A DNA stretch of 64,000 nucleotides from Streptomyces durocortorensis (GTDB lineage Bacteria; Actinomycetota; Actinomycetes; Streptomycetales; Streptomycetaceae), in contig NZ_CP134500.1 in assembly GCF_031760065.1 (NCBI RefSeq), positions 1,550,001 to 1,614,000 on the forward strand, given 5' to 3'. This document shows, one piece after another, positions 28,084 through 38,894 of this stretch. Below the pieces are notes generated by a model. The model was given only the letters and a program-made list of their open reading frames with translations, did no database searches and was not told where the DNA came from. Numbering within the stretch: the stretch's first letter is position 1; each line of letters opens with the position of its first letter. The position numbers and the translations under genes are program-made.

Positions 28084-29001
28084 TCACGACTGCTTGTGCA
28101 GTCCGAGTTTCTCGTAGATTTCGAGCGTTGCCGTCGAGTTGTTGAGCGTGATGAAGTGCAGTCCGGGCACACCTTCGGACAGCAGCTCCGCGCAGAACTC
28201 CGTTGCGAACTCGATGCCAATGGAGCGTACAGCGGCCGGATCGTCCTTGGCTGCGAGGATGCGCTCTTTCAACGACGCGGGCACGGTCGCGTTGCTGAGC
28301 TGGGGGAACTTTTCCAATTGCTTGACGCTGGTGAGCGGCATGACCTCGGGGATCACGGGCGTTTCACAACCCGCAGCGACCACCCGGTCACGCATCCGGA
28401 GATAGTCCGCCGGACGGAAGAACATCTGGGTGATCGCGTAATCCGCTCCGGCGCGGCACTTGTCGACGAAATGACCGATGTCGGTCTCCCAGTCGGTGGA
28501 CCGGGGGTGCATTTCGGGGAATGCGGCGACGCCGACGCAGAAGTCCCCCGCTTCCTTGATGAGCCGGACGAGGTCGGCCGCGTACTTCACGCCCTGCGGG
28601 TGCTCGATCCACTGGCCCATCGGGTCGCCCGGCGGGTCGCCGCGGACCGCGAGGATGTTCCTGATGCCCGCGTCGGCGTACTGCCCGACCATGTTGCGCA
28701 GCTCGGCGACCGAGTGGTTGACCGCGGTGAGGTGGGCGACCGGGGTGAGCGTGGAGTCGGCGGCGATCTCCTGGGTGGCCTTGACCGTCCCGGCGCGGGT
28801 CGAGCCGCCGGCGCCGTAGGTCACGGAGACGAAGCTCGGGCGCACCGCCTCGACCCGGCGCAGCGCGTTCCAGAGGTTCCGCTCGCCCTTCTCGGTCTTG
28901 GGCGCCCAGAACTCGAAGGAGTACGAGGTCTTGCCGGTCGCGAGCAGGTCACGCACGGTACGCGCGTGGTCTGTCCTGGTGGAGGGGGTGCCGAGGGCCA
29001 T
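28084..29001 (-). CDS. metF: Methylenetetrahydrofolate reductase MetF
   Basis: MetF reduces 5,10-methylene-THF to 5-methyl-THF for methionine synthesis. The 305-residue TIM-barrel flavoprotein shows [68 protein letters not shown] and IPEVMPLTS, all typical. It starts at ATG 29001, with a promoter whose -10 TAACCT ends 6 nt before the start, so the mRNA is probably leaderless. It is separated from thiE upstream on the same strand by about 130 bp and has its own promoter. Confidence 0.96.
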   Translation of the reverse strand: MALGTPSTRTDHARTVRDLLATGKTSYSFEFWAPKTEKGERNLWNALRRVEAVRPSFVSVTYGAGGSTRAGTVKATQEIAADSTLTPVAHLTAVNHSVAELRNMVGQYADAGIRNILAVRGDPPGDPMGQWIEHPQGVKYAADLVRLIKEAGDFCVGVAAFPEMHPRSTDWETDIGHFVDKCRAGADYAITQMFFRPADYLRMRDRVVAAGCETPVIPEVMPLTSVKQLEKFPQLSNATVPASLKERILAAKDDPAAVRSIGIEFATEFCAELLSEGVPGLHFITLNNSTATLEIYEKLGLHKQS

Positions 29002-29007
29002 AAGGCG

Positions 29008-29037
29008 AGGTTAACCAGGGTGTGGACACTCACCCAA
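29008..29037 (-). promoter_or_regulatory. metF promoter
   Basis: On the minus strand TTGGGT (29032-29037), an 18-bp spacer and TAACCT (29008-29013) fit the vegetative sigma consensus. Transcription would begin at or next to the ATG at 29001. Confidence 0.65.
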
Positions 29038-29128
29038 CCAGAGCAGGGGACTTTGTCTTGTTTTGCCGGACTGTTGTCCACTCCTCGGACAATCGCCCCG
29101 AGATTCCCTCGACGGAGGTGAGGGGACT

Positions 29129-29779
29129 TCAGTGCGCGCGGGCCCTGATCCGCTTCGCCAGACCGGCGGTGGCGGTGGCCGGGTCGTCGGCCTCGGTGAT
29201 CGCCCGGACGACGACGATCCGGCGGGCCCCGGCGTCCAGCACCTGGTCCAGGTTGTCCGCGTCGATCCCGCCGATGGCGAACCAGGGGCGCGGCTGGTCG
29301 AGCGACGCGGCGTAGCGCACGAGGTCGAGGCCGGGGGCGTACCGGCCGGGCTTGGTGGGGGTGGGCCAGCAGGGGCCGGTGCAGAAGTAGTCCACGCCGT
29401 CCTGGGCGACGGCGGCGTCGACCTCGGACTCGGCGTGCGTGGAGCGGCCGATCACCCGGTCCGTGCCGATGATCGCGCGGGCCGCGGGGACCGGAAGGTC
29501 GCCCTGGCCGAGGTGCAGGACGTCCGCGCCGATGGCGTGGGCCACGTCCGCGCGGTCGTTCACCGCGAGCAGCTTGCCGTGCCGACGGCAGGCGTCGGCG
29601 AACACCGCGAGGTGCTCCAACTCCTCGGCGGCCTCCATGCCCTTGTCCCGGAGCTGGACGATGTCGACACCGGCGGTCAGCACGGCATCCAGGAAGGCGG
29701 GGAGGTCCCCCTGCCGCTTGCGGGCGTCCGTGCACAGGTAGAGCCGGGCATCGGACAGCTGCTCGCGAGGCGTGGGCAT
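29129..29779 (-). CDS. thiE: Thiamine-phosphate synthase ThiE
   Basis: ThiE couples HMP-pyrophosphate to the thiazole phosphate to give thiamine phosphate. From ATG 29779 (GGGGGAG upstream) it is 216 aa, the family length. The motifs are [72 protein letters not shown] and [15 protein letters not shown]. It is not under the TPP riboswitch that controls thiOSG 2 kb away. It lies downstream of the Rv2175c-like gene on the same strand. Confidence 0.95.
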   Translation of the reverse strand: MPTPREQLSDARLYLCTDARKRQGDLPAFLDAVLTAGVDIVQLRDKGMEAAEELEHLAVFADACRRHGKLLAVNDRADVAHAIGADVLHLGQGDLPVPAARAIIGTDRVIGRSTHAESEVDAAVAQDGVDYFCTGPCWPTPTKPGRYAPGLDLVRYAASLDQPRPWFAIGGIDADNLDQVLDAGARRIVVVRAITEADDPATATAGLAKRIRARAH

Positions 29780-29854
29780 GGTGTGGCTCCCCCGTGGTCG
29801 TGGCGGTGTGCGGGCCGCGCCCGGCGGCCCGCACACCACTCTCTGTCGTGTCGG

Positions 29855-30220
29855 TCAGACGGCGAGCGCCTGGGCGCGGCGCTTCACCTCCGTACCGCGA
29901 TTCTCGCTCAGGGCCTGCGCGGGGGTGCCGGGCAGGGTCGGGTCGGGGGTGAAGAGCCACTCCAGCATCTCTTCGTCGGAGAAGCCGTCGTCCCTCAGGA
30001 GGGTCAGGGTGCCGGAGAGGCCCTTGACCACCTTGTCGCCGTCGATGAAGGCGGCGGGCACCTGAAGCGTCCGGTTCTCACCACGGCGTACGGCGATGAG
30101 CTGGCCTTCCTTGACCAGCTGCCGTACACGCGTCACCTCGACATCGAGCATTTCCGCGATGTCGGGAAGGTGGAGCCAGGCGGGGACGAGAGCATCGGTC
30201 TTTGCGTCAATCTCGGTCAC
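29855..30220 (-). CDS. Rv2175c-family DNA-binding protein
   Basis: The 121-residue protein has an N-terminal winged helix-turn-helix (LPDIAEMLDVEVTRVRQLVKEGQLIAVRRGENR) and a C-terminal GTLTLLRDDGFSDEEMLEWLFTPDPTLPGTPAQAL region characteristic of Rv2175c-like proteins. In Mycobacterium tuberculosis, Rv2175c is a substrate of the neighbouring kinase PknL. Here a PASTA Ser/Thr kinase lies about 4 kb away on the other strand, so a similar pairing is possible but not shown. GTG 30220 is chosen because homology starts soon after; no ribosome site is obvious. Confidence 0.85.
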   Translation of the reverse strand: MTEIDAKTDALVPAWLHLPDIAEMLDVEVTRVRQLVKEGQLIAVRRGENRTLQVPAAFIDGDKVVKGLSGTLTLLRDDGFSDEEMLEWLFTPDPTLPGTPAQALSENRGTEVKRRAQALAV

Positions 30221-30301
30221 AGGGACAAGCGTGCCACCTGGGACTGACAGTCGGTAGCCGGGTCCGACCGTACGGGGGTCGGGCACGAGGGGCCCCGGTC
30301 G

Positions 30302-31546
30302 TCACAGGGCAGCGGACTTGAGCGGTACGGCCGGGTCGGCGGCCCGCTCCGGGTCGAGGACGGCCCCCGATTCGATGAGCTTGCGGCCCTGGGCGAGGTC
30401 GCGCGGGCGGCCCACGGCGAGCACGGCGACCAGTGCGCCGTCGCGCAGCCAGCACACCGACCAGGCGGCCTCGGCCCCGTCCCCGCGCCACAGCAGGGTG
30501 TCGGCGTGCGCGTGGTGGCCCGCGTACTGCACGAAACGGCCGAACTGCTCGGACCAGAAGTACGGGACGGGGTCGTAGACGGGCATCGGCTCGCCGTTCT
30601 CGGCGGCCAGGATCGCGGCGGCCACGGTGCGCGGGCCCTGGAGGGCGTTGTCCCAGTGGTGGACCAGCAGGCGTGCCCCGTAGCGGGCGGAGGGGAAGGA
30701 GGCGCAGTCGCCGACCGCGTACACATCGGGCAGCGAGGTGCGCAGCGCGCTGTCGGCGGTGACCGAGCCGTCCGGGCCGAGCGCGACCCCGGACCCGGCG
30801 AGCCAGCCCGTGGCGGGGCGGGCGCCGATGCCGACGACCACGGCCCCGGCGGGCAGGGACCGGCCGTCCGCGAGGACCACGGCCCCCTCCTCGACGCGGT
30901 CGACCCGGGCGCCGGTGAGGAGTTCGGCGCCGCTCGCCGCGTACCAGTCGGCCATGGGCGCGGCCACCTCGGCGGGCAGGGCGCCCGCGAGCGGGCGGGC
31001 GGCGGCCTCGACGACGGTGACCGAGCAGCCCGCGGCGCGGGCGGCGGTGGCGAACTCCGCACCGATCCAGCCCGCGCCGACGACGACCACGTCGTGCTGC
31101 CGGTCCAGGACGGGCCGCAGCCGGGCGGCGTCGTCCAGGGTGCGCAGGAGATGGACGCCGGGCACGCCTTCGGAGCCGGGCAGGGTGACGGGCTCCGCGC
31201 CGGTCGCGAGGACCAGGACGTCGTAGCGGACGGGCCCCTCGACGGTGTCCAGGACGTGGTCGGCGGCGCGCAGGGCCGTGACGTCAAGACCGAGGCGCAG
31301 GGTGATGTCCAGGGCCTCGAAATCCACGTCGAAGGCGGAGTCCTCGGCCTTGCCGAGCAGGACAGCCTTGGACAGGGGCGGGCGGTCGTAGGGCTGGTGG
31401 GGCTCGGCGCCGATCAGGGTGACGGCTCCGGTGAAGCCCGCCTCCCGCAGGGCCACGGCGCTCTGCACCCCCGCCATGCCCGCTCCGACGACCACGACGT
31501 GCCGGGTCCGCTGTCGCGTCGCGTGGTGTTCCGTCTGCTCGCTCAC
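30302..31546 (-). CDS. FAD-dependent NAD(P)H oxidoreductase (ferredoxin/rubredoxin reductase type)
   Basis: The 414-residue protein has two dinucleotide motifs, RHVVVVGAGMAGVQSAVALREAGF and DVVVVGAGWIGAEFATAARAAG. It also has RPPLSKAVLLG, the ATG motif VLVLATGAEP, and the FAD-binding DVYAVGDCASF. This is the layout of ferredoxin reductases of oxygenase systems. No ferredoxin or oxygenase gene is adjacent. GTG 31546 lies 7 nt after TAGACT on the minus strand, so leaderless transcription is likely. An inverted repeat at 31563-31581 covers its promoter. Confidence 0.88.
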   Translation of the reverse strand: MSEQTEHHATRQRTRHVVVVGAGMAGVQSAVALREAGFTGAVTLIGAEPHQPYDRPPLSKAVLLGKAEDSAFDVDFEALDITLRLGLDVTALRAADHVLDTVEGPVRYDVLVLATGAEPVTLPGSEGVPGVHLLRTLDDAARLRPVLDRQHDVVVVGAGWIGAEFATAARAAGCSVTVVEAAARPLAGALPAEVAAPMADWYAASGAELLTGARVDRVEEGAVVLADGRSLPAGAVVVGIGARPATGWLAGSGVALGPDGSVTADSALRTSLPDVYAVGDCASFPSARYGARLLVHHWDNALQGPRTVAAAILAAENGEPMPVYDPVPYFWSEQFGRFVQYAGHHAHADTLLWRGDGAEAAWSVCWLRDGALVAVLAVGRPRDLAQGRKLIESGAVLDPERAADPAVPLKSAAL

Positions 31547-31562
31547 ACGTACCAGTCTATTC

Positions 31563-31581
31563 ATCTGACGTACCGTCAGAT
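31563..31581. promoter_or_regulatory. Candidate operator over the flavin reductase promoter
   Basis: ATCTGACG-TAC-CGTCAGAT is a perfect 8-bp inverted repeat with a 3-bp centre. It lies just upstream of the -10 box TAGACT (31554-31559 on the minus strand), spanning the -35 region, and overlaps the stop codon of the preceding gene. The size and symmetry fit a TetR- or MarR-type repressor, but none is encoded next to it. Confidence 0.5.
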
Positions 31582-31953
31582 AACGGCTTCCTCCACCACG
31601 CTCGTTCCGCTGCCCTCCTGGGACTCCCATTCCCAGCGCTCCTCCAGCCGCACCCTGCCGTCCGCGAGGTCGACGACGGTGGAGACGCAGTGGCCGGAGG
31701 ATGTCGTTCCGTCCCGCTTGAGCTGGACGTAGCGGAAGTCGAGCGCGTCCCCGTCCCGGGTGCCGACGAGATGGCCGCGGACCACGTCGCCACCCGCGTA
31801 CTCGGCCCAGATCCGGCCGTCCCGCTCGTGGTAGGTGAAGCGGGTACGGGCGCCCACCTGGCCCGGGGCCTGGTCGGCCACGGGCGAGAGGACGAGTCCG
31901 TCGAGCGAACGGGCCACGGTGGCTGCTCCCTTACTGGCGGCCTTACTGGCCAT
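31576..31953 (-). CDS. Conserved hypothetical protein (often mislabelled N-acetylglutamate synthase)
   Basis: The 125-residue protein has a predicted all-beta pattern with FTYHERDGRIWAEYAGGDVVRGHLVGT, LDFRYVQLKRDG, GHCVSTVVDLADGRVRLEERWEWES and GTSVVEEAVI. This matches small proteins that databases often call n-acetylglutamate synthase, although no acetyltransferase fold is visible. It looks more like a beta-barrel ligand-binding protein. It starts at ATG 31953, divergent from the TPP riboswitch, and its stop lies inside an inverted repeat. Confidence 0.7.
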   Translation of the reverse strand: MASKAASKGAATVARSLDGLVLSPVADQAPGQVGARTRFTYHERDGRIWAEYAGGDVVRGHLVGTRDGDALDFRYVQLKRDGTTSSGHCVSTVVDLADGRVRLEERWEWESQEGSGTSVVEEAVI

Positions 31954-31989
31954 GGGCGGGTGGGTTTAGGGTGGCCAAGGTAGAACACT

Positions 31990-32080
31990 CGCGGGAGCCC
32001 GGACGCACCGGGCTGAGAGGGAGGCTGGACGGCCTCCGACCGTACGAACCTGATCCGGGTCATGCCGGCGAAGGGAGGGG
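31990..32080 (+). ncRNA. TPP riboswitch (THI element)
   Basis: The leader of thiO contains the THI-box elements in order: CGGGAGCCCGG..., CTGAGAGG (32013-32020), a variable stem GAGGCTGG...CCTCC, then GAACCTGATCCGGGTCATGC and CCGGCGAAGGGAGG. The 3' strand merges with the AAGGGAGGGG ribosome site about 12 nt before the thiO ATG. TPP binding would therefore be expected to hide the ribosome site and block translation of thiO and the coupled thiS and thiG. Confidence 0.95.
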
Positions 32081-32090
32081 CTGGACACCC

Positions 32091-34317
<2,227 letters not shown>

Positions 34318-34432
34318 GGCCGTCGCCCGCTCCCCACCTGGGGTCGTGTCCCGGTCACGGATCGGCTGCAGAACCGCCCCGGGAGTGCCCCGGACCGTCC
34401 GGAGCGCCGGCGGCGGCTCGTAGACTCTCCGG

Positions 34433-36379
34433 GTGGACACGACCCTCCAGGACCCTCTCGTAGGGCAGCTGCTCGACGGCCGGTATCGCATTGAGGCGCG
34501 CATCGCCGTCGGCGGGATGGCCACGGTCTACCGGGCCGTGGACACCCGCCTGGACCGGGTGCTCGCCCTCAAGGTGATGCACCCGGCGCTCGCCACCGAC
34601 GTCTCGTTCGTCGAGCGTTTCATCCGTGAGGCCAAGTCGGTGGCCCGCCTCGCACACCCCAATGTGGTCGCGGTCTTCGACCAGGGCGCCCAGGGCGCGT
34701 ACGTCTACCTCGCGATGGAGTACGTCGCGGGCTGCACCCTGCGCGATGTGCTGCGCGAGCGGGGCGCCCTGAAGCCCCGGGCGGCCCTGGACATCCTGGA
34801 GCCGGTCCTCGCCGCGCTGGGCGCAGCGCACCGGGCGGGGTTCGTACACCGGGACATGAAGCCGGAGAACGTCCTGATAGGGGACGACGGCCGGGTCAAG
34901 GTCGCCGACTTCGGCCTGGTCAGGGCGGTCGGCACGGCCACGGACACCACCGGTTCGCTACTGGGCACGGTGTCGTATCTGGCCCCCGAACAGATCGAGC
35001 ACGGCTCGGCCGACACCCGCAGTGATGTGTACGCCTGCGGGGTCGTGCTGTACGAGATGCTGACCGGCACCAAGCCGCACACCGGCGAGAACGCCGCCCA
35101 GGTGATCTACCAGCACCTCAACGCCGATGTCCCGGCCCCGTCCGCCGTCGTGCCGGGGCTCCCCGTGGCGCTGGACAGCCTGGTGGCGAGCGCGACCGCA
35201 CGCAATCCCGAGGTGCGCCCGCACGACGCGGTGCTGCTGCTGGCCGAGGCCCGGGAGGCCCGGGCCTCGCTGACCGACGCCGAGCTGGACGCCGTACCGC
35301 CGCAGGCGCTGTCGGAGGCGCACGACGGCGCGGACGACCGTACGAGCGTGATCCCCCGGGCTCTCCCGGCGAGCGGCGACGGCACGGGCAACAGCGCCGG
35401 CGACGGATTGCACCGCACGAGCCGTCTGGAGGCGCCGCCTCCGGGTCCCGCACAGCGGCGCGGGACGGGTCGGCGCGGCCCCTTCGGCGGGCCGCACCGC
35501 AAGCTGATCGCCGTGCTCACCGCCGTGCTGCTGACCCTGGGCGTCGGTGCGGGCGTCTGGTACATCAACTCCGGGCAGTTCACCCAGGTCCCCTCGCTGC
35601 TCGGCCAGACCCAGAAGACCGCCGAGCAGCGGCTCGCGGACTCCGGGCTCGGGCTCAAGGGCGTGGACCGGGTCTTCAGCGACACGGTCGAGCGGGGCTC
35701 GGTCGTCAGCAGCGATCCCGCGTCGGGCGAGCGGATCCGGGGCAACGGCTCGGTGCGGCTGGTCGTCTCGCGCGGCCCGGAGATCGTGCGGGTGCCCGAT
35801 GTGGTGGGCAGCTCCCTCGCGGACGCGCGGCGTTCCCTGAAGAAGGTGGGCCTGATCCCCGGCATGGCGACCAGGGAGTTCAGCGAGGACGTGGCCCGGG
35901 GCGAGGTGATCCGCACGGACCCGCGCGCGGGCACCGACCGCCGCCCCGATACGGCGGTGGCCCTCGTCGTCAGCAAGGGCAGCCCCGTCGACGTCCCGGA
36001 CGTCACCGGGCTTCCGGTCGAGGACGCCACCGCCGAGCTGGAGGCCGAGGGGCTCAAGGCCGAGGTGCTGCCCGGCCGGGTCCACTCCTCCGAGGCCGCG
36101 GGCGACATCGCCGAGCAGTCCCCGGGCAGGGGCGCCGAGGCCGCCGAGGGCGACACGATCCAGCTGACCGTCTCCAAGGGGCCCCGGATGCTGGACGTCC
36201 CGGACGTCACCGGACGGAACGTCGACGAGGCGCGGAGCACCCTGGAGGAGGCGGGCTTCGAGGTGAAGGTCGACCGGCCGTTCCTCTCCTTCAGCGACAC
36301 GGTCGCGCGCCAGTCCGTGGAGGGCGGCGAACAGGCCCCCGAGGGCTCCACCATCACGATCAGGACCAAGGGGCTGTAG
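34433..36379 (+). CDS. PASTA-domain Ser/Thr protein kinase
   Basis: The 648-residue receptor kinase has a Hanks kinase domain with the glycine loop AVGGMATVYRA, Lys47 (LALKVM), HRDMKPEN (catalytic D141), DFG (159-161) and APE (184-186). A juxtamembrane Pro/Arg linker, one membrane span (358-378) and four extracellular PASTA repeats follow to the end. PASTA domains bind muropeptides or lipid II, linking it to wall status. It starts at GTG 34433, 6 nt after TAGACT (leaderless type). A candidate substrate, an Rv2175c homologue, lies 4 kb upstream. Confidence 0.95.
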   Translation: MDTTLQDPLVGQLLDGRYRIEARIAVGGMATVYRAVDTRLDRVLALKVMHPALATDVSFVERFIREAKSVARLAHPNVVAVFDQGAQGAYVYLAMEYVAGCTLRDVLRERGALKPRAALDILEPVLAALGAAHRAGFVHRDMKPENVLIGDDGRVKVADFGLVRAVGTATDTTGSLLGTVSYLAPEQIEHGSADTRSDVYACGVVLYEMLTGTKPHTGENAAQVIYQHLNADVPAPSAVVPGLPVALDSLVASATARNPEVRPHDAVLLLAEAREARASLTDAELDAVPPQALSEAHDGADDRTSVIPRALPASGDGTGNSAGDGLHRTSRLEAPPPGPAQRRGTGRRGPFGGPHRKLIAVLTAVLLTLGVGAGVWYINSGQFTQVPSLLGQTQKTAEQRLADSGLGLKGVDRVFSDTVERGSVVSSDPASGERIRGNGSVRLVVSRGPEIVRVPDVVGSSLADARRSLKKVGLIPGMATREFSEDVARGEVIRTDPRAGTDRRPDTAVALVVSKGSPVDVPDVTGLPVEDATAELEAEGLKAEVLPGRVHSSEAAGDIAEQSPGRGAEAAEGDTIQLTVSKGPRMLDVPDVTGRNVDEARSTLEEAGFEVKVDRPFLSFSDTVARQSVEGGEQAPEGSTITIRTKGL

Positions 36380-36385
36380 GACGAC

Positions 36386-37303
36386 ATGCGTAACCCTGTG
36401 GGCGGCCATGTACCGGTGGCGGGCGGTCTCGCCAAGGTCGGTCTGGAGTACGCCCGTGAGCTGGCGGCGGAGACCGTGCAGGTCTTCGTGGCCAACCCGC
36501 GCGGCTGGGCGACGCCCGCCGGGAACCCGGCCCAGGACGAGCTGTTCCGCGCCGAGTGCGCGGCGGCCTCGGTCCCGGCGTACGTCCACGCCCCGTATCT
36601 GATCAACTTCGGTTCGCACACCGAGGCGACCGTCGAGAAGTCCGTGGAGTCCCTGCGCCACTCGCTGCGGCGGGCCCGGGAGATCGGCGCGCTGGGCGTG
36701 GTGGTGCACACGGGGTCGGCGACCGGCGGGCGGCCGCGCGCCGAGGCGCTGGCCCAGGTGCGGACCCACCTGCGGCCGCTGCTGGACGAGCTGACGCACG
36801 AGGACGATCCGGATCTGCTACTGGAGTCGACCGCCGGGCAGGGGTCCTCGCTCTGCTCGCGGACCTGGGACTTCGGGCCGTACTTCGAGGCGCTGGACTC
36901 CCACCCGAAGCTGGGGATCTGTCTGGACACCTGCCACATCTACGCCGCCGGGCACGACCTGACCGGCCCCTCGGGGATGCGGCAGACGCTGGATCTGCTG
37001 GTGGACACGGTCGGGGAGGGCCGGCTGAAGCTGATCCACGCCAATGACTCCAAGGACGTGGTGGGCGCCCACAAGGACCGGCACGAGAACATCGGCGCCG
37101 GTCATATCGGGGCGGAGCCCTTCGGGGAGCTGTTCACGCACCCGGCGACCGAGGGCGTACCGCTGATCATCGAGACCCCCGGCGGCAAGGAGGGGCACGC
37201 GGCGGACGTGGCCCGGCTGAAGGCCCTTCGCGAGACCCGTCAGAGCGAGGCCCGTCAGAGCGAGGCCCGTCAGAGCTCGGGGCCGTCCCCGGGCTCCTCC
37301 TGA
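36386..37303 (+). CDS. nfo: Endonuclease IV (deoxyribonuclease IV, Nfo)
   Basis: Nfo cleaves DNA at abasic sites in base-excision repair. The 305-residue TIM-barrel protein has the zinc-ligand stretches HAPYLINFGSHTE, VVVHTGSATGG, LLLESTAGQGSS, GICLDTCHIYAAGHD, LKLIHANDSKD, DRHENIGAGHIG and PLIIETPG. It begins 6 bp after the kinase stop, so the two may be co-transcribed. The last about 20 residues are encoded by three 15-bp repeats (RQSEA units) and overlap the convergent gene's end. Confidence 0.93.
   Translation: MRNPVGGHVPVAGGLAKVGLEYARELAAETVQVFVANPRGWATPAGNPAQDELFRAECAAASVPAYVHAPYLINFGSHTEATVEKSVESLRHSLRRAREIGALGVVVHTGSATGGRPRAEALAQVRTHLRPLLDELTHEDDPDLLLESTAGQGSSLCSRTWDFGPYFEALDSHPKLGICLDTCHIYAAGHDLTGPSGMRQTLDLLVDTVGEGRLKLIHANDSKDVVGAHKDRHENIGAGHIGAEPFGELFTHPATEGVPLIIETPGGKEGHAADVARLKALRETRQSEARQSEARQSSGPSPGSS
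37236..37280 (+). repeat. Three tandem 15-bp repeats at the nfo 3' end
   Basis: The unit CCCGTCAGAGCGAGG occurs twice exactly and a third time with two changes (CCCGTCAGAGCTCGG). It encodes TRQSEARQSEARQS in nfo and on the other strand forms the last codons and stop of the convergent sulfite-oxidase-like gene. Confidence 0.85.
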
Positions 37304-37902
37304 TACGAATAGCGCTGCTCGCGCCAGGGATCGCCGATGTTGTGGTAGCCCCGCTCCTCCCAGAACCCGCGCCGGTCCGCCGTCATGTACTCGATGCCCC
37401 GGACCCACTTCGGGCCCTTCCAGGCGTACAGGTGGGGGACGACCAGGCGCAGTGGGAAGCCATGCTCCGCGGTCAGCAGTTCGCCGTCCTTGTGGGTGGC
37501 GAAGAGGGCGCGCTCCGAGGCGAAGTCGGCCAGGCGAAGGTTCGAGGAGAAGCCGTACTCGGCCCACACCATCACATGGGTGACATCGGGTGCGGGCGGT
37601 GCCAGGTCGAGCACCGTACGGGCGAGGACCCCGCCCCATTCGGCGCCGATCATGCTGAACTTCGTCACGCAGTGGAGATCGGCGACCACCGAGGAGAACG
37701 GCAGCGCCGAGAAGTCCTGGTGGTTCCAGCAGTGCTTGTCACCGTCGGCGGTGGCCCCGAAGACCCTGAACTCCCAGCGGTCGGGCTTGAACTTGGGAAC
37801 GGGCCCGTAATGGGTGACCGGCCATCCGCGTTGCAGTCGCTGTCCCGGCGGAAGCTCGGACTGCTCTGATTCGCGGTATTCCCGGCTTTCCGGCTGACCC
37901 AT
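37270..37902 (-). CDS. Sulfite-oxidase-like molybdopterin oxidoreductase
   Basis: The 210-residue protein belongs to the SUOX/YedY fold. It has WEFRVFGATADGDKHCWNHQDFSALP, the Mo-ligating Cys in DLHCVTKFS, WGGVLARTVLDLA, EYGFSSNL and GFPLRLVVPHLYAWKGPKWVRGIEYM. There is no signal peptide, so it is probably cytoplasmic, unlike the Tat-exported MsrP. The ATG at 37902 has GGAGG unusually close. The 3' end overlaps nfo by 34 bp in convergent orientation. The substrate is not known. Confidence 0.88.
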   Translation of the reverse strand: MGQPESREYRESEQSELPPGQRLQRGWPVTHYGPVPKFKPDRWEFRVFGATADGDKHCWNHQDFSALPFSSVVADLHCVTKFSMIGAEWGGVLARTVLDLAPPAPDVTHVMVWAEYGFSSNLRLADFASERALFATHKDGELLTAEHGFPLRLVVPHLYAWKGPKWVRGIEYMTADRRGFWEERGYHNIGDPWREQRYSYQEEPGDGPEL

Positions 37903-38011
37903 GCCTCCATGGTGACAGACAGCCAGGGGTGGTCATGACCAGGGCGGACCCGCATCCGGGCAACTCGTACTAAGCGTGCACTTACTGGACGGCCGCTGAG
38001 CACGGTGCGAG

Positions 38012-38033
38012 GATCTGGCCAACTTGCCAGATC
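38012..38033. promoter_or_regulatory. Inverted repeat in the bacterioferritin leader
   Basis: GATCTGGC-CAACTT-GCCAGATC is a perfect 8-bp inverted repeat ending about 12 bp before the GGAAGGAG ribosome site of bfr. It could be an operator or an mRNA hairpin. It does not match the iron box at 38836. Confidence 0.5.
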
Positions 38034-38060
38034 GATCACCGGTTGGAAGGAGCCTTTGCC

Positions 38061-38540
38061 ATGCAGGGCGACCCCGAGGTCCTTGAGTTTCTCAATGAGC
38101 AGCTGACCGCCGAACTGACTGCGATCAACCAGTACTTCCTGCACGCCAAGATGCAGGACAACTTCGGTTGGACGAAGCTCGCCAAATACACCCGGGCCGA
38201 GTCCTTCGACGAGATGAAGCACGCCGAGATCCTCACCGACCGGATCCTGTTCCTGGACGGACTGCCCAACTACCAGCGGCTGTTCCACGTCCGGGTGGGC
38301 CAGACGGTCACCGAGATGTTCCAGGCGGACCGCCAGGTCGAGGTGGAGGCGATCGACCGCCTCAAGCGCGGTATCGAGGTGATGCGCGGCAAGGGCGACA
38401 TCACGTCCGCGAACATCTTCGAGTCGATCCTTGAGGACGAGGAGCACCACATCGACTATCTCGACACTCAGCTGGAGCTGGTCGAGAAGCTCGGTGAGCC
38501 GCTCTACATCGCCCAGCTGATCGAGCAGCCGGAGAGCTGA
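38061..38540 (+). CDS. bfr: Bacterioferritin
   Basis: Bfr is a 24-subunit iron-storage ferritin with inter-subunit haem. The 159-residue protein has the full di-iron ferroxidase set, E18, E51, H54, E94, E127 and H130, and the haem-ligating M52 (DEMKHAE). ATG 38061 follows GGAAGGAG. The convergent bacterioferritin-associated ferredoxin gene ends only 4 bp away, so storage and release genes are tail to tail. Confidence 0.97.
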   Translation: MQGDPEVLEFLNEQLTAELTAINQYFLHAKMQDNFGWTKLAKYTRAESFDEMKHAEILTDRILFLDGLPNYQRLFHVRVGQTVTEMFQADRQVEVEAIDRLKRGIEVMRGKGDITSANIFESILEDEEHHIDYLDTQLELVEKLGEPLYIAQLIEQPES

Positions 38541-38544
38541 ACGC

Positions 38545-38787
38545 TCAGGCCGCGTCGGAGAGGACCGGGTGGGCCGCGGAGGCGGCCGCGGGCTCCTGCC
38601 GCTGGTCGAGCAGCTCGCGGCGCGGGCAGTCGCCGCGCCCCAGCAGGGCCTGGATACGGCGCACACAGCCACCGCAGTCCGTACCGGCCTTGCAGGCCGA
38701 GGCGATCTGGCGGGGGGTGCAGGCACCGGCGTCCGCATGCTTCTTGACCTGTGCCTCCGTGATGCCGAAGCAGGAGCAGACGTACAT
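38545..38787 (-). CDS. bfd: Bacterioferritin-associated ferredoxin
   Basis: Bfd is a [2Fe-2S] protein that passes electrons to bacterioferritin to release iron. The 80-residue product has C4-x-C6 and C38-x2-C41 (MYVCSCFG...TDCGGC), the BFD cluster pattern. ATG 38787 follows GGGAGGTG at good spacing. It is preferred over the GTG at 38796, which overlaps that site. A near-perfect iron box lies 49-67 bp upstream, implying induction when iron is low. Confidence 0.95.
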   Translation of the reverse strand: MYVCSCFGITEAQVKKHADAGACTPRQIASACKAGTDCGGCVRRIQALLGRGDCPRRELLDQRQEPAAASAAHPVLSDAA

Positions 38788-38835
38788 GCGGTTCACCTCC
38801 CTGCGGGTCGGTCACTGGCGCCGCCCCGGGTCTCT

Positions 38836-38854
38836 TTCGGTGAGGCTAACCTAA
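38836..38854. promoter_or_regulatory. DmdR/IdeR iron box upstream of bfd
   Basis: On the minus strand TTAGGTTAGCCTCACCGAA matches 17 of 19 positions of the Streptomyces DmdR iron box TTAGGTTAGGCTCACCTAA. It overlaps the expected core promoter of bfd. Fe(II)-DmdR binding should repress bfd when iron is plentiful. Confidence 0.88.
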
Positions 38855-38894
38855 CCTTACCCGTCCCTCAAGTGGCGTAAAAGTCCTGGAACGG

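Noticed and set aside
31971..32090. N-terminal extension of ThiO reading through the leader
   Set aside because: Those codons are the TPP riboswitch itself. The protein motif begins after ATG 32091.
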